Below, in pieces: positions 1 through 12,117 of a stretch of 64,000 bases of DNA (positions are counted from its first letter, which is position 1; every line of letters begins with the position of its first letter). Source of the stretch: Apodemus sylvaticus (Eukaryota; Chordata; Mammalia; Rodentia; Muridae). The DNA is taken from NCBI RefSeq assembly GCF_947179515.1, contig NC_067478.1, forward strand, positions 124,001 to 188,000. The letters run 5' to 3'. A program made the position numbers and the translations under genes. The notes beneath the pieces were generated by a model. It was not told where the DNA came from. It was given only the letters and a program-made list of their open reading frames with translations, and did no database searches.

Positions 1-754
1 GAGAGAAGGAAGGGCAGTGGGGAGAGAGGGGGTGGGAATTCCTGAATCTAATTTCTTCCCTAACCATTTCTCCCAGTTTTCAGCTCAGCTCTTTCAAATA
101 TTTCTCCCAACTGTTCCTCCCTCAGTTCCATAACAGTCCACTTAAACAGTCCCTTCTCCCAGGTTTCCCAATACTAGTGGCTTAAAACTAACAACTTTTC
201 TAGCATATCTGTTCAGATCAGCTTTTCCTAGCTCAATTGTCTCATAACAATATTTTCTGCACCAAATGACTTCTCTTCTCATTCCACTCAATATCTCTTT
301 CTCAGCCTCTACTGTTTTTTTTTTTTAAATCATCTTCTGTTCCCAGAAATCTAAGAGGCAATCAACACTAAAGGTCATATGGTCAAGCAGTTCTAACTCT
401 TAAGGAGACAGTTGACAAGCAACTGAAGATCATTTAAAGGTCCAAGCACACAAGATAAATCACACTACACCCTCCCTCTACTCAGTGCATGGAGTTCTAT
501 GAGGAAGCAGGGGTCATCAGGCCTTGGAAAACAGTCTGCCTATGGTGGCTGCCACAACCAGAGATAATTATGTCCCTTCTCCTGCATCTTGCAGGCAAGC
601 GGCTTGGAGGACAGTAGGATATTCAGGTCCAATTGTGAGTTTATAGAGGAAGCTTGGACAAGTGCAGACAGGAGAAAGAAAGTCATGAGTGCACAAGCTG
701 CTTGTTAGATGGCTAAGTTGAAGTTAAAAAGAAATAGCAGCCCAACCCTACCCC
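1..754. other. Non-coding sequence, no gene seen
   Basis: Pyrimidine-rich then mixed sequence with no open reading frame that looks like a protein and no SINE, LINE or LTR that I can name. It runs up to the LTR that starts near 755. Confidence 0.5.
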
Positions 755-1165
755 TGAATAAGTTTGAATAAGTTTGGCCCTCATAGATTCACGTTTGAAT
801 GCTTGGCCCATGAGAAATGACACAAGTAAGAGGTGTGGCCTTGGAGTAGGTGTGGCCTTACTGGAGTAGTTGTGGACTTGTTGGAGTAGGTGTGGCCTTG
901 TTGGAGTAGGAATGTCACTGTTGGAGGAACTGTGTCACTGTTGGGGTGAGATTTGAGGTTTCCTATGCTCAAGCTTCACCCAATGTGGGAGAGTCTCTGC
1001 TCTCAACTCCTCCAGCACCAAGTCTGAACATATACAACCATGCTTCCCACCATGATGATAACGGGCAAAACCTCTGAAACTGTAAGATAGCCCTAATTAA
1101 ATGTTGTCCTTCATAAGAATGGCCTTGATCATGGTGCCACTTCATAACAATGAAACATTAAGACA
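755..1165 (+). mobile_element. Solo MaLR-type LTR
   Basis: The stretch opens with a TTTGAATAAG-type head, contains repeated GTGTGGCCTTG-like motifs and AATTAAATGTTG near its end, and closes with a TAAGACA-type tail. The same order of motifs occurs in the LTRs at 31845-32232 and 33755-34088, so it is the same broad family. No internal region or second LTR follows, so it is a solo LTR. The GGAGTAGGTGTGGCC segment is tandemly repeated inside it (about 830-930). Confidence 0.6.
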
Positions 1166-1581
1166 CTAACCCAACTATAGAACTTCATTGCTATATGTCA
1201 CAGAATCACATAATTCTGTGTTTTCACAAAAAGCACCATTGTGTAAATCCAGCATCATTCCAACTTCCCACTTGCACTATCAATTCATTTTGCTTTATTT
1301 CAAGCATTCTGCCTAATAGTGTGCAGCTGAGGATAATTTTTAAATATCTTTAGAATTAGAAAAAAGGTAAAGCTTAGAGGTTTGAATCTAAGTAACAATG
1401 AAAGTCCTTTTTACCATTCTAATGAGTGACAGAAAATAAAGGGCCATTATGCCACTCAGCCTTCCATAGTAGACAGAATATCTGAGATAACTCAAAAAAG
1501 AGAGGGAAACTTGGACCCAGGGAATAGGTGAAAGACTAAAATGTGTAATCCCAAGGGCCAGAATTCAAATGCCTAGAACTC

Positions 1582-1830
1582 ATGGCCAGGTACAGTAGTT
1601 CATGTCTGTAATCCTGGTGTATCTATAGAGAGACAAAGTAGAGACAGGAGGGTCCCCAGAAGCTCACAGGCCAGATAGGCTGGCATACACAGCAAAATCA
1701 CAACATACACATCTTCAAAAAAGTGCTGATTGAGGTCTGACACTCAAGAATGTCCTCTTACCTCCACATGTACCCTGACACCTAAACTCAAGCAAACATT
1801 CACACACAAAAATAAATAAATAAAGACACA
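1582..1830 (+). repeat. Degenerate SINE, B4-like
   Basis: A B1-like head (GGCCAGGTACAGTAGTTCATG, CTGTAATCC) is followed by a tail resembling the B4 end (CTCTTACCTCCACATGTACC) and an A-rich (AAAT)n tail. It is strongly diverged, so the subfamily is uncertain. The purine repeat block that follows probably grew from its tail. Confidence 0.45.
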
Positions 1831-1894
1831 GAGGTGTGTGGGGAGGGAGAGAGACAGACAGAGAGAGAGACAGAGAGACATAAATACACACACA

Positions 1895-1957
<63 letters not shown>
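1831..1957. repeat. Compound microsatellite, GA-rich / (CA)n / (GA)n
   Basis: GA- and CAGA-rich sequence leads into about 13 CA units (from about 1885) and then about 23 GA units to 1957. Open frames through it on either strand are dipeptide-repeat artefacts. Confidence 0.95.
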
Positions 1958-1958
<1 letters not shown>

Positions 1959-2389
1959 AGAATAGGACCAAGCCATTAATAGAAAGGCATTGAAGACATT
2001 TACTGAAACCACATTCGTGCCTTTTGGTGGCACTAATCCATGTTCTATGCCTTTGGGCCTTGAAAACTTTAGCTATGAAAATATGAATTGCTGTTTATCA
2101 CAGTAGTTATGTTCTACTTCTATAATAAAAGCTGGCACTTTGTACTCTCACTATTCCTTTCATGTAAATCATTCATTCATCCAACAAATATTCATAGGTT
2201 GCCCAGAATCTGTCCAACCCTGTTCTAGGTGCCGGGGATTCATCAATGAACAAAAGAGGTTAAAATCCTGACCTTTGTGGAGCTCACACCCAACAATCAA
2301 AAACAAGTGAGTAATAGGTGGGTGGTAGAGATTTTCATGGGAAAGTAAAGTAATAGAGAAGAATTGAAGGACTAGGTGAATCAGTAGCA

Positions 2390-3180
2390 AGAGGCATCCT
2401 TGTTGAGAGGATGGAAAGGTCCTTCAGTCCTTCCCCTAGCTCTTCCATTGGGGTCCCCAGGCTCAGTCCAATGGTTGGATGTGAGTATCTGCATCTGTAT
2501 TGGTCAGGTGCTGGTAGATACTCTCAGGGAACAGCCATACCAGGCTCCTGTCAGCAAGTGCTTCTTGGCATCAGAAATAGTGCCAGGGTTTGGTATCTGC
2601 AGATGGGATGGATCTCTAGGTAAGGCAGTCTCTGGATGGCCCTTCCTTCAAACTCCATTCTATGTTTCATTCCTGTTTTTCCTTTGGACAGGAACATTTC
2701 TAGGTTAACAATTTTAAGATGGTGGGTGGCCCCATCCCACAACTTGGGGCCATGCCTATCTCCTATAAGTGGTCTCTACAGGTTCTATCTCCTGGGGACT
2801 CCAATGGAAATGCTAGGGGAAGGACTGAAGAAGCTGAAGGGGATCACAACCTCATAGGAAGAACAATATCACCAACTGGACCACCCAGTGCTCCCAGAGA
2901 CTAACCACCAACTAAAGTATACATGGAGGAATCCATGGTTCCAGATATACATGTAGCAGAGGAAGGTCTTATCTAACATCAATGGTCCTGTGGAGTCTTG
3001 ACGCCCTAGTATGGGAGAATGCTAGAGCAATGAGGCAAAAGTGGGTGGGTGTGTGGGGGAGCACCAACATAGAGGCAAAGGAAATGAGGAAGAGGGGGGA
3101 TGGGATGGGGGTTTGTGGAGGGGTAAACAAGAGGAGGGATATCATTGGAAATATAAACAAATAAAATAATTAGTAAAATA
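2390..3180. mobile_element. L1 3' end with 5' inversion (twin-primed)
   Basis: From about 2411 to 2795 the sequence is L1 3' UTR read in the minus orientation; compare the minus-strand L1 at 16131-16708, which shares the motif AGTCCAATGGTTGG. From about 2800 to 3175 it is L1 3' UTR read in the plus orientation, with GGACTGAAGAAGCTGAAGGG and GTAGCAGAGGA, ending in an A-rich tail (AAATAAAATAATTAG). The two halves meet head to head near 2795-2800. This is the structure left by twin priming. A possible diverged target duplication is AATCAGTAGCAAGAGG on the left and AAATCAGCAGAGG on the right. Confidence 0.75.
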
Positions 3181-6100
3181 GAAAGAAATCAGCAGAGGAT
3201 CAATCTAATCAAAAACAGCAGTTGCCCCATTCTTTCCTACAAAATTCTTATACCTAGGGTACTAAAAGCACACACTAGGTCATAATTTTAGCAATAACTG
3301 TTTAGAATAAACAGAAATATTATGTAATATAATATTTACTCAATTTTAAAAGCAAAGGATACAGAGTCCACATCATGAATATTGCTTTGAGCTCCTACTC
3401 CAACTTTGCAGTATTGGACATAGATGGTAGTGACCACTTTTCATTGATTTTGCAAGCATCCTTATTATGATTTGGATACAGTCTGTGTTTCACAAAATTT
3501 CATGTTTTTGAAACTTGGTTTTAGTGAGGCGATGTTAGAAGAAGAGAGTGAGAGTTTATTAGAAAGGCACTGATGCAGTCCATAGAGGGTCTTAGTAAGT
3601 TCATGTGAGACTGGGTGAATTAAATAAACAAGAATGGTAACTCCTTGGGTTTCTGGCTTCTTATCTCATTATGTGACTTTACAGTTTTTCTCATTCTCCT
3701 GTTATAAAATGATATCTTGAAGTCTTCATCAGAGCTGAATTGGTGTGAATCCATACCCTCAATCCTCCAAAACTAAGTTGGAGTTAAGTAGAACTCTTGG
3801 TGTCTTCCTACTGACGTTTTCTGACAAAATAGGCAGCCTCTAGTAAAATTTTCTGGCATCTTGGTAATATATTTCTTAACAAAGTATATAGTCACCTTTT
3901 CAAAAGCATTAAGGAGTTATTTGGCAGAATTTACCTGTGGAGACGTGACACAAATTCACCCCAGAAAAGAGATCTATTACATACTAAAATAAAGATTACA
4001 TAAATATACAATTTGATAAACCAACATTTTTTTTATTGTGGTTACTAACAGGAATATGGGTGAGGAGTTACTTAAAAGAATTAGGGATGACTCAAAAGTA
4101 GCTGTATGACTCATAAAAGCTGCAACCCTGGAGTTTAGTATCGAGCTTAAGCCAGTCAGAAGATCTCTTTTCTTTGCAGCTAGGATAGTCAGTTTCCTCC
4201 CACCACAGCTGTTTGCACGGTTTTCATAAAGGAAATGGCCATACAACAGAATGGAAGTTTATTTTAGTTTATGGTTTCAAAGATTGCTACTTCCTTCATA
4301 ATGAAACACTTGGGAGAGGCAAAAGAATTGTGAGACTCACAAGAAACATATTCAGAAGCCCATGAAACTGGTAGTTCTTCCCTGTGGAAGCATAAATAGC
4401 ATACATTTTCTGGGAGTAGTCTCTTCGGTGGAGCTGCCTGCAAGTTCAGGAAGTTCCAGTTATGCAACTCTTAACACCCATGATGGTGTAGGCTTTTCAT
4501 GATGTGTCTGCCTGAGTCACCCAAATTTCTATAAGTAGCCCCTTAACCATGTTCTTGTAAGTAATACCAATAAATTCAATGGTTTACCAAACTAAGCTTA
4601 AGCAGGATCATATTCTTGGTCTGTTGTCTTTGACTTATTTGGACAAAACAGACACATTATTACCTTTTCCAAGGAAATGTTATATAACAAGAATGTTCAG
4701 TTTATATTTGCTTGGCCTTATGTACTTGGTCACGATACCATGGTGTCAAAGAATGTGATGGAGGAGGTTAGTCACCTTATGTAGACAGCAAGCAGAAAGA
4801 GACAGAGGAAGGAAAAACCTTCAAAAGCACACCTACAATAACCTATTTTGTCGAGTAAAACCATTCTTCCAACTAGTTTACACCACCTCCCAAAATACCA
4901 TCACCATCTGACACCAAGAATTCAACACAATGAGCTTACAGGGGGACATTTCATATTCATGGGATTGTACAGAGGCATGAATGATATCTAGAGAACCTCT
5001 GTCTTGTGAATCTCACTCATATATTTGAGGTAGTTTCAGGCTTAACTTGCTATAACTCAGTATCCTTGACCACTTGGCAGTTTACAAAATTCCCCCCTCA
5101 TCACAACTTACATCAACTCAGGAGGTTTCTTTCTCATGGGTATTTCTTGACACATAAACATTAAATTCATCTCAGTGACAGAATGTAGAAATGCCAAGAT
5201 GGTGAGTACTGATTGAGTGTCAGGTATCAAGGTTCTAAACTGACATTAAAAAAGACTGTTTGCGATTATCATAATTGAATATAAATATTCCTTATAACTG
5301 TCTCTGAAAATATGTTTTCATAGATTATCTAGCCATCTAATTTAACTGTATTATAAAAAATTTAAAATGTTTATAAAAAAAGAATATACAATGGTGAAAC
5401 TGCCAAATAGCAACTATTCTAATTAGTCATACAGTCCTTAGTGGGAAAAGTACTAAAGCTACTTCTAGGAAACAATCTGCTTACTGCTGGGTTACATGAC
5501 AGTGTTGTGAGTTTGGGAGAATTACTTTTCAGTAACATAGAGATGAAGCATGGGGGGTAAAAAGCCACAGAATCTAAGTGGTAAGATTTTATCACCTGTT
5601 GACATCTGTAATTTTCAGTGAAAGTGAAAAATTAAAACCAAAAACCAGATCATTTTGATTCCTAGGGATCCAGAACTCCAAGAGGGTATAAAGCATGTGT
5701 ATGAAAAGCTTGTTAGTCAGAGACTTCCCTATATGGGACAGGATGAGGAATCAGACAGTGTCGGAGGAACCATAATGTAATAACAACCAGTGTTCAACTA
5801 ATATTATAAGGAACAGTAGAGATAAGGTGGCCTTGACGTGTTGGAGTACACTCTCTGTCCTTCCTCACCTACCCAAGAGATTCTCTGATTGGCTTTAATA
5901 AAAATCTGAGGGCAGCTCTTGCTTTCCTGCTTTTGCTCTGTTCCGTTGCTCCTGCTCCCCCCTCCCCATTCCCTCCTCCATGTGCTCATGGCCATGCTAT
6001 TCCCCCCCCTTTGTTTGTCTGTCTCTGTTTCCCTCAACTCCCCTCCCCATTCTATAATATGAAAAAAATCTGAGGGCCAATAGCTTGGCATGAAGTGGAA

Positions 6101-7907
6101 GGCAGGACTTCTGGTAGAGAAAAAAGGACAATGGGGGAAAAATCAGAAGCAGGGATTCAGGGAGAGGATTTGGAGGTGGATGGATTTGAACATGAGCAGG
6201 GAGGTAGAACAGGTCATGGTGGGACATGGGGGCAGAATTAGTCAGGTTAAAGGGATCTGGGAGGTAGCTCAAGTTAAATCTTAAACTTTAAAAATGTACA
6301 AGAGTTTCTATGTCCTTATTTATATAGCTGACCAGTCCGTAAAAGTCTAGCTACACTGAGGAATGTTCTGAGTATGGGAAACTGGACCAAGCCTTTCAAT
6401 CGCCTTCCATATTCATCCACTCACTATGAAGCATTATAGCCTGGACAGATAGTTCTAGGTCTCAGTAGCTCCATGCTTAGTAACCAAGGGAGTGGTAAGT
6501 GTAGTGACCCTGAAGAGAGCACCTGAACAGCTCTCACAGTATCCTTCATAAATAGACAAGGGGATCTGGATTTATTACAAATTTTATTTACTCTGAATAA
6601 TAAGAAATGAAAACTAAAATTTATAAAACCACAGTTTTGTAAGACTATAGAAACCATGCAGGGACACATCACCCTGAAAGAGGAAGTCGTGTTTCCAGTG
6701 AGGGCACAGTATCTATTGCTCCACCAGACCATTAAGTTGGCTTTTCATTCCATCCACAAAATGTGAACAAAAAGATTATAGATTGAGACATCTGCCCAGC
6801 ATCCATTTCTCTAACTCTTCTATTTCCTCTTCTTGGATGTCTATTTGGACACCCAAGATTGATGGGGTTTGTATATCCTCTAATAAAAATGTTTTATGTT
6901 TTAATATTTTAAAATTAATAAATTAGATACTTCTTCATTTTACAATAGAACTTCTAATAAAATTAAATTATGACTTATTCTAATTGTACAGGAAAAGAGT
7001 CTCAGTCTGTGCTACAGTCTAGATGAATGTCCTGGGGTTCTAAATCCTGTTGAGTATTTAAAAAGCTCTGCTTCTTCCCTGCCAGATATCCCCAGGGACA
7101 ATCTGTGAGACTCCTCAGGGGTTGCACATCATTACTTTCACAGGCTCCAGAGTCTTCAAGGATGTGATTTGAGCTACTCCTATCTACCCCAGAGTCAATG
7201 ACCCTCATTTTCTCCTCTCAAAGGTTTCAGGCACACATTCTAGAATAGTTCTTAATAAATGCCTCCACCCCAAGTAAACCAGACTCTCTAAACCACAAGG
7301 CTGGTCTCATACTTTCTGAAGAGACAAGACTTGGGGATAAAAAATGCATTTCTGGGGTAAAGAAAAAAGTATTTTTTTGTTTTGTTTTGTTTTCCATTCT
7401 TTTGCAACAGATCATTGTAGAAGAAGCAAGCAGGAACTGAATGGCCTATCATTCTTATACCATCACAAGGCTGTGGATGTTTTGTTGTCTACTCATGTTA
7501 TGTGCCAATCTTCACAGCATTTACAATTGCTGACACTTTACTTCCTCTTTTAGGGTCCTCTTCTCTGGGCCACTATGTACTTCTAGTACTAAAGTACTTC
7601 TGACTCTCCTAGCAAGTTTTCTTGTTCTTTAGATGCTTGCATTACTTTAAGTTCTGTATGAGGTATTTTGTTCACTCTATAGCATCCATTGCCCATGACA
7701 GCCAGGTGTATATCTCTATTTAGTTACTCTTCTTAGAGCCCTGCCAGTATTTCACACCCAGTTTCTCTACTGGCTAGATTTTTCTCCTTGGTTTCTAACT
7801 AAACTTTTCTTTAAAACTAAAACCATTCTCTCACATTCTAATGTCAGTGTTCATTTCTATGAGTTGAAAGCCAAGCTTCACTTTTTACCTCTCCCTACAT
7901 TTAAGTC
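3181..7907. other. Non-coding interval with old repeat remnants
   Basis: No gene is recognised. Around 3460-3830 the sequence resembles an old mammalian LTR (TGATTTGGATACAG head), but it is too diverged to name. Around 5780-6290 there is a pyrimidine-rich then purine-rich stretch in which AAAATCTGAGGGC occurs twice (near 5902 and 6066), suggesting an old LTR or a small local duplication. The rest, including 3830-5780 and 6300-7900, shows nothing that I can support. Confidence 0.4.
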
Positions 7908-8063
7908 TTCATGATCTTCCAACTACTCTTATCACATTTACAGCCATTAATGCCTTGATTTCAGGGCCTGTATATCTGAGACAATGCCTATTATATTCTC
8001 AAAGAATCACTAGTTACATTTCTGCCTTCAGCCTGACTCTTCTACCAGTGTCTCCACAAGCCA
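7908..8063 (+). repeat. Direct duplication, copy 1 (156 bp)
   Basis: This block matches 9555-9710 at 154 of 156 positions in the same orientation. The two differences lie near the motif CACTAGTTACATTTC (copy 2 reads CACTAGTCACATCTC). The flanks differ immediately outside on both sides. This copy lies in sequence with no repeat that I recognise, so it may be the donor. Confidence 0.9.
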
Positions 8064-8234
8064 TCACCAACAAAAGGTTCAAAACTGGTCCTCATACTGG
8101 ATTCTTCACTGTATATGCTCCATGTAAAATCCATCTTATATGTTTTCTGTTTTCACCTTCTTTGGGTTCTCTAACTCAACTTACAGGCACTGACTGCACT
8201 CTGCAGTACTATTCCTGTATACTTTAGAGTTCTC

Positions 8235-8440
8235 CTTAATATTGAGGGGGAAGATATGCTCTGAAAGTAGAGAGTGCCATCCGACAGATAGGATCACAGA
8301 TGGAATAAAAAGGAAGAAAAAGAAAACCAACCAAAGCAGCTCTTCTTTGCTTTCTGGCTGTGATACTTGATAGACTGCTGTATTATTTTCTTTCCACTAT
8401 AGTAGACTAACATCTCAGAAATGAATTCCAGTTCCATTGT
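8235..8440 (+). mobile_element. MaLR-like LTR fragment
   Basis: Contains GATGGAATAAAAAGGAAGAA and a stretch similar to the LTR at 13915-14290, which has ATGGAATAAAAGGGGGAAAA followed by ACCAAAGTAG. Both ends are lost or too diverged to place. Confidence 0.4.
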
Positions 8441-9290
8441 TTTTTTCAGTTTTCCCTTGTGGAGATGCCTTCAAATGTCATGATCTGCAGTAAAACAATC
8501 CAAAAAGATGTAAGAATGAAAATTTGGTTCAGCTTCAACTAAGTTGGGTTGAATCAAATTTTGGGAATCCGATGCCAGGTAGCTTACTGACAACACATTT
8601 AAACACAGTATGATTCGGGGAAATGTTCCCCCATGTACTGCAAACTTCTGTGCACAAGAAAGAATAATTACATTGAAACTCAATTTAAACTACATGCCAT
8701 TTCTTCCAAAAGAATGGTTTCTTGAAATAGGCTACATGTCTCAATCATACAGATATTGTAGAGGTTGTTTGGCATAGTCTCAGTCTTACAGATAATATAG
8801 AGTTAATTTGAGCTATTTGCTACCTCTGTTCCTGGTGATGGGAGCTTGATATGGCCTAGCCCTACAGATAAAGCAGATAACCAGGCTATTATCACTTCTA
8901 ATTCCAAGTCTTCTGGATGGAAGAAAAACCAGGTTATACATTCTTTCTGTGGAGGAATTTTAATCCAACAACATGGAGGCTTTGGCAAGGGATCACATCC
9001 AAAGGCCTAGATCTGTGTGATCTGACTGGAATGAAGACATGTCACACACCTTTAATTCCCCCTGGCTGGAATACTGACATGCCCTTAGTATATACCTTTA
9101 ATTCAAAACAGTGAAAGTAAGGTTAGTTTATAAAAGGAGGCAGCCATGTTTGAAAGAGATGTCTTATTGAGGGGCAGACAAAGTGACAAATCAGAGAAAG
9201 ATTTGACAGAATGAGTCAGAGATAGGATACACCCAACTATCATGAGAACAGACAAGGAGAGACTACTTAAGAGAGCAGCACAAGACAGAC

Positions 9291-9293
<3 letters not shown>

Positions 9294-9336
<43 letters not shown>
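9294..9336. repeat. (AG)n microsatellite
   Basis: About 21 uninterrupted AG units, preceded by short CAGA units. The open frame through it (9242-9448) is an artefact. Confidence 0.95.
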
Positions 9337-9340
<4 letters not shown>

Positions 9341-9554
9341 CAGTTTCACTGGGATAATTTTATAGAGACATGTTACAGGTGGAGACAGAATGATCCAGGG
9401 AATGAGAAGAAGCCAGAAGATAAGAACAGATTGCCAGAGGTAGTTTGAGGCCAAGCAGAGTAACTCAGTCAGAAACTGAGAGAAGCTAGTTTGAGGCAGT
9501 CACTTGGAGAGGAGTTTTGAGCCAAATCTGCTGAGTTGAACCAGATAGTCAGAG

Positions 9555-9710
9555 TTCATGATCTTCCAACTACTCTTATCACATTTACAGCCATTAATGC
9601 CTTGATTTCAGGGCCTGTATATCTGAGACAATGCCTATTATATTCTCAAAGAATCACTAGTCACATCTCTGCCTTCAGCCTGACTCTTCTACCAGTGTCT
9701 CCACAAGCCA
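9555..9710 (+). repeat. Direct duplication, copy 2 (156 bp)
   Basis: Near-identical to 7908-8063 (two mismatches). It lies 1.65 kb away in the same orientation and inside a purine-rich LTR-like repeat with which it shares no composition. No poly(A) tail or target duplication is visible at its edges, so retroposition is not supported. Confidence 0.9.
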
Positions 9711-10151
9711 AAGGGGGCAGAAAGAATTAGAAAGAGTGAACTTATTCAGCAGAAAGCTTCTGAAATGACATCTGGTTAATAAAACTAAACTTTTACACTT
9801 TCCTTTGAGAGGAAAATCTTGTGTACTAAACATTCTTTGTTTTCCCTAGTGATCTGTGGGCACAAGGACCTTTGTTCTCCCAGTGTCCCAATACTTTTCA
9901 TTCTTAAAGAGTCCACTTAGCATTTTGAGGTTGCTTCCATGTTTATACACAATTCCCATTGAAAATCCATTTCTTTTTCTACACTTAGATTTAACCTAAC
10001 CTCATGCACATACAAACTAAGAGAAATGTCTAGTGTCAGAAGTCATCTATGAAAGGCTATGGCAAGGGAGTTTTCTCAAGATGGTCCAATGTTTTGCAAG
10101 GCTGTGATGGGTGTGTTCTGAGAGACACACCCTCAGAGACTTCATCCCAGT

Positions 10152-10550
10152 TGTCTTAGTCAGGGTTTCTATTCCTGCACAAACATCATGACCAAGAAGC
10201 AAGTTGGGGAGGAAAGGGTTTATTGAGCTTACACTTCCATGTTGTAGTTCATCACTAAAGGAAGTCAGGACTGGAATTCAAGCAGGTCAGGAAGCAGGAG
10301 CTGATGCAGCGGCCATGGAGGGATGTTTCTTACTGGCTTGCTTCCCCTGGCTTGCTCAGCCTGCTCTCTTATAGACCCCAAGAGCACCAGCCCAAAGGTG
10401 GTACCACCCGCCAGGGGCCCTCCCCACTTGATCACTATTTGAGAAAATGCCCCACAGCTGAATCTAATAGAGGCACTTCCCCAACTGAAGCTCCCTTCTC
10501 TGTGATAACTCCAGCCTGTGTCAAGTTGACACACAAAACTAGCCAGTACA
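10152..10550 (-). repeat. LTR (3' LTR of the 10152-12117 element)
   Basis: 399 bp. On the minus strand it carries CTATAAGAGAGCAGG as a promoter-like TATA and AATAAACCC as a poly(A) signal. It differs from its partner at about 11 positions by eye, about 2.8 percent. Confidence 0.9.
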
Positions 10551-11718
10551 ATTGACCCCTTGTCAACTTGACACACAAACACATCACTATTAAGCCTCAA
10601 CCCTTACTTTCTTATTCATCCCCAAGATCTAAATTACTTTAAAAGTCCCACAGTCTTTACATATTAAAAGTCACCTTAAAATGTCAAATATCTTTAAAAT
10701 TCAAAGTCCTTTAAAAATTCAAAGTCTCTTAACTGTGAGCTCCACTAAAATACTTTCTTCCTTCAAGAGGGAAACATATCAGGGCACAGTCACAACCAAA
10801 AGCAAAACTCAAACTCCAGTGATTCAATGCCTGGGATCCAACTCACGATCTTCTGGGCTCCTCCAAGGGCTTGGATCACTTCTTCAGTTCTGCCCTTTGT
10901 AGCACAAAGCTTGTCTTCTAGGCTCCAACTGCCTGTACTCTACTGCTGCTGCTGTTCTTGGTGGTCATCTCATGGCACTGGCATCTCCAAAACGCTGCTA
11001 TCTTCCACTGTAATTAGGCTTCACCAATAGCCTCTCATAGGCTCTCATCAGGGTAACAAGCTTCTACTCCTATGCATGATCCCTTCAAGTCCTGGGCCAT
11101 CAATTGCAACTGAGGCTGTACCTTCTTCACCAATGGCCTTCCGTGGCCTCTCACTGTGCCAAGAGCCTCAGCTGCTCTTCATGACCCCTTCATGCCTTCA
11201 AAACCAGTACCATCTGGGTGACTCTTACACAGTACCAAGTCCAGCCACAGCACAAAACACAACTGTGGCTATCTCTGGAACACACTCTCTGTGCTCTCAG
11301 AAAACACTTCCAAGAAGATTTCATCTCAGTGATGCTGGTCTCTTCTTAATCACCGCTAATTTCTTAGCTCCAGCTAACCAGCACCAATAGTCCCAGTAAC
11401 ACAAAGGTTTGCTTTAGTGGTTCTGGTATTTTGTTACTCACAGCTGATTCTTCAGCCCCAGCTAACCAAAACCACAGAATCTTCACAATCAAAACATGGC
11501 CACTTTAAGAGTCTTTAATCTTTCCTCTGAAATTTCACAAGCCAGGCCTCCATCTTCTGCACTGTTCTTAACATTGTCTTCCAAGCTCCTACAGAACTTT
11601 CTACTGAGCTCTTAATATTCTAACGGCTTTTCTAGCTCAAAGTTCCAAAGTCCTTCCACAGTCCTCCCAAAACATGGTCAGGTTGTCACAGGAATACCCC
11701 ACTATGCTGGTACCAATT

Positions 11719-12117
11719 TGTCTTAGTCAGGGTTTCTATTCCTGCACAAACATCATGACCAAGAAGCAAGTTAGGGAGGAAAGGGTTTATTGAGCTTACA
11801 CTTCCATGTTGTAGTTCATCACTAAAGGAAGTCAGGACTGGAACTCAAGCAGGTCAGGAAGCAGGAGCTGATACAGAGGCCATGGAGGGATGTTTCTTAC
11901 TGGCTTGCTTCCCCTGGCTTGCTCAGCCTGCTCTCTTATAGACCTCAAAAGCACCAGCCCAAAGGTGGTACCACCCACCAGGGGCCCTCCCCACTTGATC
12001 ACTATTTCAGAAAATGCCCCACAGCTGGATCTAATGGAGGCACTTCCCCAACTGAAGCTCCCTTCTCTGTGATAACTCCAGCCTGTGTCAAGTTGACACA
12101 AAAAACTAGCCAGTACA
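11719..12117 (-). repeat. LTR (5' LTR of the 10152-12117 element)
   Basis: 399 bp, the same length as its partner, with the TATA-like and AATAAA signals retained. The small open frames inside both LTRs (10265-10600 and 11832-12101, minus) are LTR sequence read through, not genes. Confidence 0.9.

Larger units (their letters stand above)
9120..9770 (+). mobile_element. LTR-like repeat interrupted by duplicated block
   Basis: A purine-rich repeat with GTTTATAAAAGGAGGCAGCC (TATA-like) near its start. It contains an AG microsatellite at 9294-9336 and copy 2 of the 156-bp duplication at 9555-9710. After that block the purine-rich sequence resumes (AAGGGGGCAGAAAGAATTAG). It looks like a rodent ERV LTR, but I cannot name the family. 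The left edge may lie further upstream, near 8930. Confidence 0.4.
10152..12117 (-). mobile_element. Complete non-autonomous ERVL/MaLR-type element with two LTRs
   Basis: Two 399-bp LTRs (10152-10550 and 11719-12117) flank 1168 bp of internal sequence. Each LTR starts TG and ends CA on both strands. The host duplication CCAGT lies directly outside both ends (10147-10151 and 12118-12122); a 5-bp duplication fits ERVL/MaLR integration. On the minus strand the 5' LTR is the right-hand one. It is followed by TGGTACCAGCATAGTGGGG, which resembles the tRNA-Leu-type primer site of ERVL/MaLR elements. A purine stretch (AAGGGG) precedes the 3' LTR. No gag, pro or pol frame is seen, so the element relied on others for mobility. 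Confidence 0.88.

Noticed and set aside
10265..12101. Paired open frames of similar sequence on both strands (e.g. 10265-10600 and 11832-12101)
   Set aside because: They are the two copies of the same LTR read through, not a gene pair.
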